DNA of 64,000 bases from positions 124,001 through 188,000 of the forward strand of contig JBCCJI010000002.1 in NCBI GenBank assembly GCA_039027855.1, given 5' to 3'. Source of the stretch: Thermohalobaculum sp039027855 (GTDB lineage Bacteria > Pseudomonadota > Alphaproteobacteria > Rhodobacterales > Rhodobacteraceae). A model generated the notes under the pieces. It was given only the letters and a program-made list of their open reading frames with translations. It had not been told where the DNA came from and ran no database searches. Made by a program: the position numbers and the translations under genes. This document shows, in pieces, positions 25,429 through 35,099 of this stretch; position 1 is the first letter of the stretch, and every line of letters begins with the position of its first letter.

Positions 25429-25992
25429 TCAGGCTGCAAACGGGCGGCGGCGCATCAGCCCCAACAGAGCAATCCCACCGATCAGAAGCGGTGCCGCGCC
25501 GGGCAGCGGTACCGGCGCCGGTGAGAAGGTCACCCCGGCAAAACCGTTCGCGTTGCCCGCGATGAGGTTGCTCGGTGAAAACGTCCTCAGAACGCTCTCA
25601 CCGGCGTTACAATCGTTGCCGGCAGAGATCCCGATGGCGTCCAGACAGAACTCGCCACCGACACCCGAAATGATGAAGCTCGCATCAGTGATCTGGCCGG
25701 CAGTCACGATGAACTCGTTTACCTGCGCCGTGGATAGGAGCGTCAAAGCGTCGAACCCAGGCGTGAAAAACGGCAAGAACGCATCCGGAAAGCTGTCGAT
25801 GAAGACCGCATCAGCGACGCTGTCGCCTTCACTGACGCCGACGATGCGCCCGGCGATCGTGCCGAGGGTGTTGCCATCGGGAAACGCGGGATCCGCCTCG
25901 AACTGAAAGGTGAATGTCGCCGCATCAGCCGGCGCAGCTTGACCGATCGCCAGCGCGCAGAACGCTCCGAGAATCGTCCGCTTCAGGCTCAT
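25429..25992 (-). CDS. VPLPA-type C-terminal sorting signal protein
   Basis: A 187-residue exported protein. ATG 25992 follows GGGGGA; residues ~1-24 are a signal peptide ending APADAA. The mature body is acidic and beta-rich with two Cys (EFCLDAIG and GNDCNAG), possibly disulfide-linked. The C-terminus is VPLPGAAPLLIGGIALLGLM followed by RRR: the PEP-CTERM-like VPLPA motif, membrane helix and basic tail recognised by exosortases. It should be processed at the membrane and released or anchored outside. The exosortase is not in this window. Body function unknown; related proteins are often surface or matrix-associated. Confidence 0.85.
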   Translation of the reverse strand: MSLKRTILGAFCALAIGQAAPADAATFTFQFEADPAFPDGNTLGTIAGRIVGVSEGDSVADAVFIDSFPDAFLPFFTPGFDALTLLSTAQVNEFIVTAGQITDASFIISGVGGEFCLDAIGISAGNDCNAGESVLRTFSPSNLIAGNANGFAGVTFSPAPVPLPGAAPLLIGGIALLGLMRRRPFAA

Positions 25993-26059
25993 CACATCCC
26001 CCACCGCTCCACTTCAGCACAAGATGCGAACCCGATGGGTGATCGAAAATCAATCAAGA

Positions 26060-26756
26060 ATTAGCCTTTGAGACCGCATCCATGGTTGGCGGGCGTCGCC
26101 AGCGTGTGGCGGCGCTCGGTGATCCTGCGCACCTGCTCGGAGATCCCCGCCCCCAGGGCAGCAGCAACAGGCCACCGATGATCACGGCGCCGAGCAAGAT
26201 CGTCTCGCCGATGATCGGGGCGAAGGCCGGGCCGCCCAGGAACACGCCGATGGCCCAGTCCTCCAGATCGACGACCTGCGCGAGGATCGGATAGGCGATC
26301 GTCGCTACAGCCGACAGCACGGTTACGCTCGGAATGCTTGTTCTTCGGCAAAACCGACGCCAGGGCCATCGCCGCCGGGGCGCTGCGGATCGCGACCGAA
26401 CCGCCGGTGAGCAGCGCCAGCCGTCAGCCGCCACCGAGCAGCCGCGCGCCTAGAAGTGCAACATCGAGCCGGAGTACCATCTTGGCGGTGAAATCGATGC
26501 CCGCCACACAGGCCCTTTCCTTACCCAGGGGATGCAGCGCCATGCCGAGGGGCAGCGCCATCAGCATCGCCGACGCGCCATAATGCCCGGAGATGACGTG
26601 CGCAGCTAACGCCACCAAGGCCGAGGTCATGTTGCCCGGGATTGGGGAGCATGGAGATGCGCACGCAAGCCGGCCAGTCGGGGCTCTTGCCTTCTCGCCG
26701 GAGATCTCGCGCCGCAGCGCGAAAGTCGCAAGGGGGGACTTGTTCGGCTGCCTCAA
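26060..26756 (-). pseudogene. Decayed YeiH/UPF0324-family transporter gene
   Basis: Minus-strand fragments of one membrane-protein gene in different frames. Near 26630-26430 the reading is ALAAHVISGHYGASAMLMAL, then GIDFTAKMVLRLDVALLGAR, matching the YeiH N-terminal part, before a stop at about 26424. Sequence matching the family's middle section (TGGSVAIRSAPAAMALASVLP, expected ICGASAALA) resumes immediately, with roughly 50 expected residues missing between. A further frame change is needed to reach SVTVLSAVATIAYPILA and GVFLGG. No single frame spans it. YeiH proteins are putative sulfate/anion exporters. I judge the gene inactive: internal deletion, stop and frameshift. Confidence 0.65.
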
Positions 26757-26888
26757 GCGTCGCGGACTGTTTCACACCGCGGAACGAGGCCGGATGACTT
26801 GCCCCCTCGGCAGGCGAAGGGGGCGTCGGTTCAGAGCGGGACGGGTAGGCAGGAGGCTTGCAGGGCGCCCGCGAGAGTGCCGAGCGAG

Positions 26889-28322
<1,434 letters not shown>

Positions 28323-28376
28323 GCCGGTCTCCGTGGATTGTGGTGGGCTCGGCCGTCATTTCACCGTGCCTCAGCC

Positions 28377-28410
28377 GGGGCTCATTCGGGGCTCATTCGG
28401 GGCTCATCCG
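28377..28410. repeat. Short 12-bp tandem repeat
   Basis: The unit GGGGCTCATTCG occurs 2.8 times in tandem, with one change in the last unit, 55 bases upstream of the aldehyde dehydrogenase start. This is the divergent space to the flavoprotein gene at 28601. It may be a simple slippage product or spaced binding sites; nothing else recognisable is in this 278-base gap. Confidence 0.7.
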
Positions 28411-28600
28411 CCGCCCGCCTGCTGGCGAGACAACGTTTCCTCCCGGCGCAGTTGGGGGCTCGGGGGCCCGCTTGTCCAGAGATGCGTCGCAGCAGATAGC
28501 CGATTTGCATGCAAGCGCGGGGGTGAGCCCTGATAGCCGTCACGGCCCGCGCCCGCGCGATGGCTTGAACGCCGTCGATGGCCACGATAGGCGGCCGGCC

Positions 28601-29788
28601 ATGGAGCGGGTAGACGTCATCATCCTGGGAGCGGGCGCGGCCGGCATGTTCGCCGCGATCGAGGCCGGGCGGCGCGGCCGTCGCGTGGTGCTGATCGACC
28701 ACGCCAAGAAACCGGGCGAGAAGATCAGGATCTCCGGCGGTGGCCGGTGCAACTTCACCAATCTGCACATCGCGCCGGAAAAGTTCCTGTCGGACAACCC
28801 GCATTTCGCCCGTTCGGCGCTGGCGCGCTACTCGCAGCACGATTTCACCGCTCGCGTCGATGACGCCGGGATCGGTTGGCACGAGAAGACACTGGGCCAG
28901 CTGTTCTGCGACGGGCGCAGCCAGGCTATCATCGACATGTTGCTGGGTGACATGGCCGCGGCGGGGGTAGATCTGCGCCTCTCCACCACGGTCGGGGCAA
29001 TACGCCATGACGACGGTTTCGTCGTCGAGACCCTGCGCGACGGCGTAGGGGCACCGCTGAGGAGCGAGACGCTGGTGATCGCGACGGGCGGCAAGTCGGT
29101 GCCCAAGATCGGCGCCACGGGTTTTGGCTACCGGGTGGCGGAGCAGTTCGACCTGCCGCTGATCGAGACCCGTCCAGCGCTCGTCCCGCTCACCTTTACC
29201 GACAGCGCGCGCGAGGAGATGGCCGCGCTCTCGGGGTTGTCTGTCGATGCGCGGGTTGCCTGTGGGCGAGCGGTCTTCGACGAGGGTCTGTTGTTCACCC
29301 ATCGCGGTCTGTCGGGCCCGTCGATCCTGCAGATCTCGTCCTACTGGCGCGAGGGCGGCGCGATCACCGTCGATCTTGCGGCGGGCGAGGACGCAGCCGG
29401 CGCGCTGCGTGCTCGACGCCAAAGCGCCGGGCGTATCTCAGTGAAGAAGGCGCTGAGCGAGGTCGTTCCCGAGAGGCTTGCCCAGCAGATCAGCGCGCGG
29501 GCTGGCGTATCGGGGCGGCTTGGCGACCAATCGGATGCCCGGATCGGGCGCCTTGCCGATGCCGTCCATCACTGGGAGATCACACCCGCCGGGTCCGAGG
29601 GTTACCGGACAGCGGAAGTGACGCTTGGCGGTGTCGACACCCGATCCCTCGATGCGAAAACCATGATGGCGCGGCGCGTTCCGGGTCTCTTCTTCATCGG
29701 CGAAGTGGTGGACGTGACCGGCTGGCTGGGCGGCTACAACTTCCAATGGGCATGGTCGTCGGGCTGGGCCGCCGGGCAGGTCTGCTGA
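28601..29788 (+). CDS. BaiN/HI0933 (YhiN)-family FAD-dependent oxidoreductase
   Basis: A 395-residue flavoprotein. The N-terminal dinucleotide fold is VDVIILGAGAAGMFAAIEAG (GxGxxG), followed by the family-specific SGGGRCNFTN. The C-terminus GGYNFQWAWSSGWAAG is the second FAD motif of the HI0933 family. I chose ATG 28601 because it places the Rossmann motif at residue 4; the in-frame region upstream is not protein-like. Members include an NADH-dependent flavin reductase and enzymes annotated as aminoacetone oxidase or bile-acid reductase, so substrate is open. Confidence 0.92.
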   Translation: MERVDVIILGAGAAGMFAAIEAGRRGRRVVLIDHAKKPGEKIRISGGGRCNFTNLHIAPEKFLSDNPHFARSALARYSQHDFTARVDDAGIGWHEKTLGQLFCDGRSQAIIDMLLGDMAAAGVDLRLSTTVGAIRHDDGFVVETLRDGVGAPLRSETLVIATGGKSVPKIGATGFGYRVAEQFDLPLIETRPALVPLTFTDSAREEMAALSGLSVDARVACGRAVFDEGLLFTHRGLSGPSILQISSYWREGGAITVDLAAGEDAAGALRARRQSAGRISVKKALSEVVPERLAQQISARAGVSGRLGDQSDARIGRLADAVHHWEITPAGSEGYRTAEVTLGGVDTRSLDAKTMMARRVPGLFFIGEVVDVTGWLGGYNFQWAWSSGWAAGQVC

Positions 29789-29862
29789 TGGCGCCTGCGC
29801 GGCGATCGGCGGGTCGTGATCGGCGGGTCGGTATCGCTGGCCCGCCCCTCTGTCCGGCCGTC

Positions 29863-30339
29863 TCAGTTCTTTTTGTAAACGTCGTAGCCGATGATCTTGG
29901 CCGGCTGATCGCCGGTGTTCTCCCACCAGTGCACCAGACCGTGGGGTTCCAGGCTCACATCCCCGGGGCCAAGGATATGGGGCTCGGCCTGGTCCGAGCG
30001 ATGCTCGGTCACCTCACCCTCGACTACGACGGCGATGGCGGGCCGGCCGGCATGGCTGTGCTGCGGGATGATCCCACCCGGCGCGATCTCGAAGAAACGG
30101 ACCCGCATGGCATAGCCGGGCAGCGCCGCGGGTCCTTCCTCGAGACCGAACTCACCGGCCGGGACGAGACGCACGCCCTTGCCCCCGCGCGGGCCGTCGA
30201 GCGTGCGAAGCCCGACATCGCCCGAGGTCGCAGGCTCGGCCGGCGCTTCGATGACATGCGCGGGGACGGGCGCGGCGGAGAGGGCCATCAGGCCGACAGC
30301 GGCGAGCATCGCGGGGAGCATCGCGGGGAGGTAGGACAT
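29863..30339 (-). CDS. Exported cupin-domain protein
   Basis: A 158-residue protein. ATG 30339 (AAGGAAG upstream) gives a signal peptide, MSYLPAMLPAMLAAVGLMAL, cut near PVPAHV. The signal contains a duplicated LPAM from a 12-base direct repeat. Residues ~75-155 form a single cupin barrel: PGGIIPQHSHAGRPAI (metal-binding His pair), VVEGEVTEH and EPHGLVHWWENTG (third His). It probably binds a metal in the periplasm; whether it is a sensor, dioxygenase or sugar isomerase relative cannot be decided. It converges with the flavoprotein gene. Confidence 0.8.
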   Translation of the reverse strand: MSYLPAMLPAMLAAVGLMALSAAPVPAHVIEAPAEPATSGDVGLRTLDGPRGGKGVRLVPAGEFGLEEGPAALPGYAMRVRFFEIAPGGIIPQHSHAGRPAIAVVVEGEVTEHRSDQAEPHILGPGDVSLEPHGLVHWWENTGDQPAKIIGYDVYKKN

Positions 30340-30514
30340 CTCATGGCTTCCTTTGCGTGGATCGGCCCGAGGCATCGGGCGATGATGCGCAGGTAAGCAG
30401 CACCCTCGCCGATTGCTGCGACATAATGTTCACGTCTTCAGGCGCGGGCCGCGAGCGCCGCCTCGCGGCTGCGTCGCCACCGCCGACCCCGCGCCGGTGA
30501 TCGGCCGCCACGGA

Positions 30515-31762
30515 TCAGTCGTACTGCCGGGTGTCGTCGATCACCTTGCCGTCGTTCGGCAGGTTGCCCGGTGCCACGCAGGTCACCTCGGCGCGCAGCT
30601 TGAGCACATCGCGCGCCGTCTCCGCCAGCGCCGCCGCGCTCGCGGCATCGGTGGTCTCAACGGCAAGGCTCAGCGTATCCTGCTCCCCGCTGCGGCCGAC
30701 CGTGGCGCGGGCCTTCTCGGCCTCGGCATGGCGCGCAAGGATGGCGGCGATCTGCTCGGGCCGCACGAACATGCCGCGCACCTTGGTGGTCTGATCGGCG
30801 CGGCCCATCCAGCCCCTGATCCGCGGCCCGGTACGTCCGCAGGGCGAGGCACCGTCGAGCATCGCCGACAGATCGCCGGTCGCAAAGCGCAGGAGCGGGT
30901 AGTCCTCATTCAGCAGCGTCACCACCACCTCGCCCACTTCGCCCGGCGCCACCGGGTCGCCGGTGCCCGGGCGCAAAATCTCCAGGATCACGCCCTCGTC
31001 CACGACCAGCCCATCGCAGGGCACGCCCTCGGCCATGGTCTCATAGGCGATACTGCCGAGATCGGCGGTGGCATAGCCTTGCAGGCAGGTGATCCCGGCC
31101 GCGCGATAGGCCTCGCGGAGCGCCGGGAACAACGCCCCGCCCGAGACCCACGCACGGCTGAGGGCCAGGCGCGTGCCCGCCTCCTCGGCCCGGTCGAGCA
31201 GGATCTTCAGGAAATCGGGCGTGCCGATATAGGCGGTGGCACCAAGATCGCTGGCCGCGCGCAGCTGCGCCTCGGCATTGCCGACACCGCCCGGGATCAC
31301 CGACGCCCCCAAGGCGCGGGCGCCGCTCTCCAGCATGGTCCCGGCGGGTGTGAGGTGATAGCCAAAACAGTTCAGCACCCGGTCGCCCGCGCCGATGCCC
31401 GCGGCGTTCAATGCCCGGGCAAAGCGCCACCAGTCCGAAACCGACGACATGCCTGGCTCGTAGATCGGCCCCGGCGACTGGAACAGGTGATCGAACTCCT
31501 CAGGCCGGCGGGTGGCGAGCCCACCGAAGGGCGGCGCCGCCGTCTGCCGCGCCAAGAGGTCGGATTTACGCAGGACCGGGAGCCGGGCGAGCGCCGCCGG
31601 ATCCGTCACGGCGGCCGGGTCGGTGTCCCCCAGCTGCGCGCCGAGGGCCGGCGCCAGTTGGACCGACGCGGCAAGCTGCGCCCGCAACGCCTCAAACTGA
31701 GCCGCGATGCGCGTCTCCGGATCGCGTGTCTCAAGGCTGCTCAGCGGTGCGCCGGTGGTCAT
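30515..31762 (-). CDS. PaaK-like phenylacetate-CoA ligase family protein
   Basis: A 415-residue adenylate-forming enzyme of the PaaK type (shorter than ordinary acyl-CoA synthetases). Landmarks are QSPGPIYEPGMSSVSDWWRF in the place of the phosphate loop, AYIGTPDFLKILLDRAEEAG, YATADLGSIAYE, LRFATGDLSAML and KVRGMFVRPEQI. ATG 31762 has GGGAGA 9 bases upstream; an in-frame extension runs through a repetitive element and is rejected. It is the last gene of the Liv-type import cluster, so the imported compound may be an aromatic or branched acid that this enzyme activates to a CoA thioester. Substrate is inference. Confidence 0.88.
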   Translation of the reverse strand: MTTGAPLSSLETRDPETRIAAQFEALRAQLAASVQLAPALGAQLGDTDPAAVTDPAALARLPVLRKSDLLARQTAAPPFGGLATRRPEEFDHLFQSPGPIYEPGMSSVSDWWRFARALNAAGIGAGDRVLNCFGYHLTPAGTMLESGARALGASVIPGGVGNAEAQLRAASDLGATAYIGTPDFLKILLDRAEEAGTRLALSRAWVSGGALFPALREAYRAAGITCLQGYATADLGSIAYETMAEGVPCDGLVVDEGVILEILRPGTGDPVAPGEVGEVVVTLLNEDYPLLRFATGDLSAMLDGASPCGRTGPRIRGWMGRADQTTKVRGMFVRPEQIAAILARHAEAEKARATVGRSGEQDTLSLAVETTDAASAAALAETARDVLKLRAEVTCVAPGNLPNDGKVIDDTRQYD

Positions 31763-31800
31763 GTGGCCGTCTCCCTGTCGTGGTCGCAGCATGAGGGGTC

Positions 31801-31918
31801 GGGTGTCGGGGCGGGTCAAGGATCGCGGAACGCGACGGGTGGAGCCCGCTTGTCCTTGACGCGCCCCGACACCCGCAAAACGCTCGGCAAGAAGCCCTCG
31901 GGCTTCTCCCCAGCCAAC
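31801..31918 (-). repeat. Composite inverted-repeat element, copy A
   Basis: Read on the minus strand it starts TTGGCTGGGGAGAAGCC. It holds a small palindrome AGAAGCCC-tc-GGGCTTCT (31890-31907) and then a large one: 21-nt arms at 31854-31874 and 31801-31821 matching at 20 of 21 positions (GGGTGTCGGGGCG...GTCAAGG) around a 32-base loop. A second copy in the opposite orientation lies at 42549-42667. It fills the gap between livF-type and paaK-type genes; the rest of this 243-base gap shows nothing. Confidence 0.85.
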
Positions 31919-32005
31919 CAAATCGATGCTACACTCGGGACTGCGCTTAGCAGCAGGGCGCTAATGCGAGACTCGTTGCGGCGACCAGCCGCGATGCCGT
32001 CTGGC

Positions 32006-32845
32006 TCAGCCGAGCCAGCGCTTGCGGCGGCGATAACTCCGGACATCGCGGAAAGACTTGCGTTCGCCCTCCGCCATGCCGAGGTAGAATTCCTTCACGT
32101 CGGGGTTCTCGCGCAGTTCGGCAGCCGGGCCATCCATCACCACACGGCCCGACTCGAGAATATAGCCGTAATGGGCAAACCTGAGCGCCACGTTGGTGTT
32201 CTGCTCGGCCAGCAGGAACGACACGCCCTCGTTCTCGTTCACCGATTTCACGATCTCGAAGATCTGCTCCACCAGCTGCGGCGCAAGACCCATCGACGGC
32301 TCGTCCAGCAGGATCGTGGTCGGCCGGCTCATCAACGCGCGACCGATGGCGGTCATCTGCTGCTCGCCACCCGAGGTGTAGCCCGACTGGCTGCGCCGTC
32401 GTTCCTTGAGGCGTGGGAAATAGCTGTAGACCATCTCGAGATCGGCGTTGACCGCGCCGCGCCCGTCGCGCCGAGTATAGGCCCCGGTCATCAGGTTTTC
32501 CTCGACCGTCAGATGCTCGAAGCAGTGCCGGCCCTCCATCACCTGGATCACACCGCGGCGGACCAGATCGGCCGGGCTGAGATCGGCGACATCCTCACCC
32601 TTGAACTGAATGCGGCCCTTGGTGACCTCGCCTCGCTCCGAGCGGAGGAGGTTCGAGATCGCCTTCAGCGTCGTCGTCTTGCCCGCGCCATTACCGCCAA
32701 GCAGCGCCGTGATCCCGCCCTCAGGCACGCTCAGCGAGACCCCCTTCAGCACGAGGATCACGTGGTTGTAGATGACCTCGATATTGCTGACCTGGATGAG
32801 GGGCGTGCCAGTCGTGGCGCTGCTCTCTGGCGCGGTGTCGAGCAT
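32006..32845 (-). CDS. Branched-chain amino acid-type ABC transporter ATP-binding protein (LivF-like)
   Basis: A 279-residue ATPase. Walker A GGNGAGKTT, Q-loop region, signature SGGEQQMTAIGRAL and Walker B ILLDEPSMGL are all intact. The length is ~40 residues above LivF because of N- and C-terminal tails; the basic end RDVRSYRRRKRWLG is unusual. It pairs with the LivG-like ATPase at 38723 on the cytoplasmic face of the two permeases. It starts 5 bases after a tiny membrane ORF. Clusters of this layout with acyl-CoA ligases likely move something other than leucine, such as aromatic or short organic acids (inference). Confidence 0.9.
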   Translation of the reverse strand: MLDTAPESSATTGTPLIQVSNIEVIYNHVILVLKGVSLSVPEGGITALLGGNGAGKTTTLKAISNLLRSERGEVTKGRIQFKGEDVADLSPADLVRRGVIQVMEGRHCFEHLTVEENLMTGAYTRRDGRGAVNADLEMVYSYFPRLKERRRSQSGYTSGGEQQMTAIGRALMSRPTTILLDEPSMGLAPQLVEQIFEIVKSVNENEGVSFLLAEQNTNVALRFAHYGYILESGRVVMDGPAAELRENPDVKEFYLGMAEGERKSFRDVRSYRRRKRWLG

Positions 32846-32850
32846 CGGTC

Positions 32851-33042
32851 TCAGGCCGCTTCGCGCATTGGCTCTGCGCCCTGGTCCGCGGCGGTCGCGG
32901 AAGCGGCCTCACGCTCGGCCGCGTCGCGCGCGGCGCGCTCGGCCCGGGCGTCCTCGGCCACTTTCTTCGAAACCCACCACATGCGCACGAGAAACCCAAA
33001 GGCGGCGAGCTTGGCGATCGCCATCAAAGCTGCGGCATCCAT
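32851..33042 (-). CDS. Small membrane protein in the Liv cluster (63 residues)
   Basis: Starts at ATG 33042 with GGAGGA 9 bases upstream, an excellent site. One hydrophobic segment (MDAAALMAIAKLAAFGFLV, residues 1-19) is followed by a charged, Ala/Glu/Arg-rich helix (KKVAEDARAERAARDAAERE) that should be coiled-coil in the cytoplasm. It ends 5 bases before the LivF-like start, so the two are probably translated together. I do not know a family. A role as an accessory subunit of the importer is a guess from position. Confidence 0.7.
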   Translation of the reverse strand: MDAAALMAIAKLAAFGFLVRMWWVSKKVAEDARAERAARDAAEREAASATAADQGAEPMREAA

Positions 33043-33170
33043 GGCCGGTCCTCCATCATTCTCTTCTTCGTCCGCCGCCTCGCTGGCAGCGTTGGGCAGT
33101 CTCGTCGGTAGAGTGCTTGCGCCGGGCGCGGAAGGGCGCAGATCGTCCCTCCCTCGCCCGGCGAAAGGCG

Positions 33171-33314
33171 TCAGTCTTCGACCTTCACGTATTTCACGCG
33201 GTCTTCGCCGCGCCCCCAAAGCACATCGGAGACCTTGTCACCAAACATGCCCGACAGGGCGACCGCCGCAGGGCCGAGGAACATCGCCATTACGGCGAGG
33301 ATGCCACCACTCAT
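33171..33314 (-). CDS. Small membrane protein in the Liv cluster (47 residues)
   Basis: Starts at ATG 33314 after GAGAGGGG. Residues 1-20 (MSGGILAVMAMFLGPAAVAL) form one membrane segment; the short tail DKVSDVLWGRGEDRVKYVKV is charged. It lies between the receptor gene and the other small ORF in the same direction. No family recognised. The good ribosome site and the membrane-plus-charged-tail design, shared with its neighbour, argue that it is expressed. Confidence 0.6.
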   Translation of the reverse strand: MSGGILAVMAMFLGPAAVALSGMFGDKVSDVLWGRGEDRVKYVKVED

Positions 33315-33508
33315 GAGAAACCCCTCTCTCGATTGCTGAGGGTCGCCGGTCATCCGACGACCCAGGGCTGTGCGCCTCCTGTTGGAGACGCACCGTTCTA
33401 CCACAACGCAGGTGCGGCGGAATGGCAATCCTGCGTATCCGACTTGCTATTCCCTGAAGGTTTCAGGGCTTAGCAGCCGGCGGCACCACGCGCCCTGTCA
33501 GCACAGGC

Positions 33509-34789
33509 TCAGCAATCGCGCGGCGTGATGTTGTTTTCCGCGGCATAGGCGGCGCTGTCCTCGGCGATCAGAGGGTCAACCACCTCGCGGTCGGCCTCGA
33601 TGAAATCGGTGATCAGCGACCAGGTGCCGGTATCGACATCCCATTGCTGGATCGCCCCCAGACCCGGCGCGCCGTGGTTGCCGCAGCTCACCGTGAAGGT
33701 CGGCATGAAGTCCGGCAGGCCGTTGGCGGCGAGCACCGCCTCGGTGATCTCCAACGCCTCCATCCCGTCGCGCATCATGGCCGGGGTGATCTCGGCGACG
33801 CCGTGGATCTCCTGCGCCTTGAGCGCGGCCTGATGGGCCAGCATGCCCGCCACGATGCCCCGATTATACAGCACCGTGCCGTGCTGGTCGCCCGCACCCG
33901 CGGCCAGACCCTTGTCATACACGTGGGTCTTGAGGTCGGCATAGATCGGATAGTCATCGCCGACGCCATGCATCGTGATGGCCTTGTAGCCATCGGCGGC
34001 ATCGCCGGCGGGCAGCACGTCGTTTTCCGAGGCCGACCACCAGACGCCGATGAACTTGTCCATCGGATAGCGGATCGAGGCGGCCTCCTTGATGGCGACC
34101 TGGTTCATCACCCCCCAGCCCCACATCATCACGTAATCCGGCTGCTCGCGGCGAACTTGCAGCCAGGTGGCCTTCTGCTCCTGCCCCGGATGGTCGACGG
34201 CCAGCAGCAACAGCTCGAAACCGTGCTTCTCGGCCAGGATCTCGAGCGTGCGGATCGGCTCCTTGCCGTAGGCGGAGTTGTGGTAGACGAGCGCGATCTT
34301 CTTGCCCGAGATGTCGCCGCCTTCCTGATCCATGATGTGCTTGGTGATGATCGAGGCGGCATCCCAATAGGTGCCAGGGTAGTTGAACACCCACTCGAAC
34401 ACCTTGCCATTGGCGGCCGAGGTGCGGCCATAGCCCATCGAGTGGATCGGGATGTTGTCAGCCGAGGCGCGCGGGATCAGCTGGTAGGTGATGCCGGTGG
34501 AATAGGGCTGGTAGACGAGGCCGCCTTCGCCCTTGGTGCTCTCGTAGCACTCCACGCCCTTGGTCGTGTTGTACTCGGTCTCGCAGGGCAGGACGCGCGC
34601 CTCGACGCCGCCGATGCCGCCGTCACGCTCATTCAGGAGCGTGAAGTAGTCGGCATAGCCATCGGCGAGCGGGATGCCGTTCGGCGCGTAGGGCCCCGTG
34701 CGATAGTCGAGCGAGGGGAAGACGAGGTCGGCCGCGGCCGGACCGGTCAGCATGGCAAGGGCCGCCGCGGTGGCGAGAAGCTTCTTCAT
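33509..34789 (-). CDS. Liv-type ABC transporter periplasmic substrate-binding protein
   Basis: A 426-residue receptor with a clear signal peptide (MKKLLATAAALAMLTGPAAA). The mature protein is a type I periplasmic fold: GPYAPNGIPLADGYADYF, a Cys pair in LPCETEYNTTKGVECYE, then KKIALVYHNSAYGKEPI and VMMWGWGVMNQVAIKEA. Two more Cys (VSCGNHG and PRDC at the end) could form a second disulfide. It belongs to the subgroup found with acyl-CoA ligase-linked Liv systems, and the ligand is probably not leucine. Upstream, between it and the permease gene, is a 310-base palindrome-rich gap. Confidence 0.9.
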   Translation of the reverse strand: MKKLLATAAALAMLTGPAAADLVFPSLDYRTGPYAPNGIPLADGYADYFTLLNERDGGIGGVEARVLPCETEYNTTKGVECYESTKGEGGLVYQPYSTGITYQLIPRASADNIPIHSMGYGRTSAANGKVFEWVFNYPGTYWDAASIITKHIMDQEGGDISGKKIALVYHNSAYGKEPIRTLEILAEKHGFELLLLAVDHPGQEQKATWLQVRREQPDYVMMWGWGVMNQVAIKEAASIRYPMDKFIGVWWSASENDVLPAGDAADGYKAITMHGVGDDYPIYADLKTHVYDKGLAAGAGDQHGTVLYNRGIVAGMLAHQAALKAQEIHGVAEITPAMMRDGMEALEITEAVLAANGLPDFMPTFTVSCGNHGAPGLGAIQQWDVDTGTWSLITDFIEADREVVDPLIAEDSAAYAAENNITPRDC

Positions 34790-35099
34790 GGGTCTGTTTC
34801 TCCCTGTTGGTGTCGTGCGTTCTTGTTGTTGTAATTACCGCCGGTGCGGTGGTGGGGTCGAACCCCTTGGTTTTTCGGTGGTGGGGTCGAACCCCACCTT
34901 ACGCGGTGTTGGTACCGTCCGATCTGGAGTGGAACCCCACCCTACTCATTACCGCGGTCGTGGTCTGGTGGGCTCAATCAATACCTTATGCGATCGTGCC
35001 ATCATCGTAGGGTGGGGTTCCACCCCACCTCAAGCCCCAAACCCGGGCCGGTTCCCACCCAACTCGCGTCACAGCCTAGGATGGTCTTCCACCTAACCG
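34790..35099. repeat. Intergenic array of GGTGGGGT-type palindromes
   Basis: 310 bases without a gene, largely built of variants of one palindrome: GGGGT-cga-ACCCC (34854-34866), GGTGGGGT-cga-ACCCCACC (34880-34898), a half copy near 34932-34945, GGTGGGGT-tcc-ACCCCACC (35011-35029) and a decayed copy near 35075-35098. The loop changes while the arms are kept, as for mobile REP-like elements. The same arms occur at 8147-8198. They separate livM from livK and may affect relative expression. Confidence 0.8.

Noticed and set aside
31763..31921. N-terminal extension of the PaaK-like gene
   Set aside because: It reads through the composite repeat; GGGAGA supports ATG 31762.
30413..33316. 967-codon plus-strand frame
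   Set aside because: Antisense to the PaaK-like, LivF-like and small membrane genes; runs through the repeat element; no domain.
34790..35099. CRISPR or IS element
   Set aside because: Palindromes have differing loops and irregular spacing, with no transposase or cas gene; they fit REP-like palindromes.
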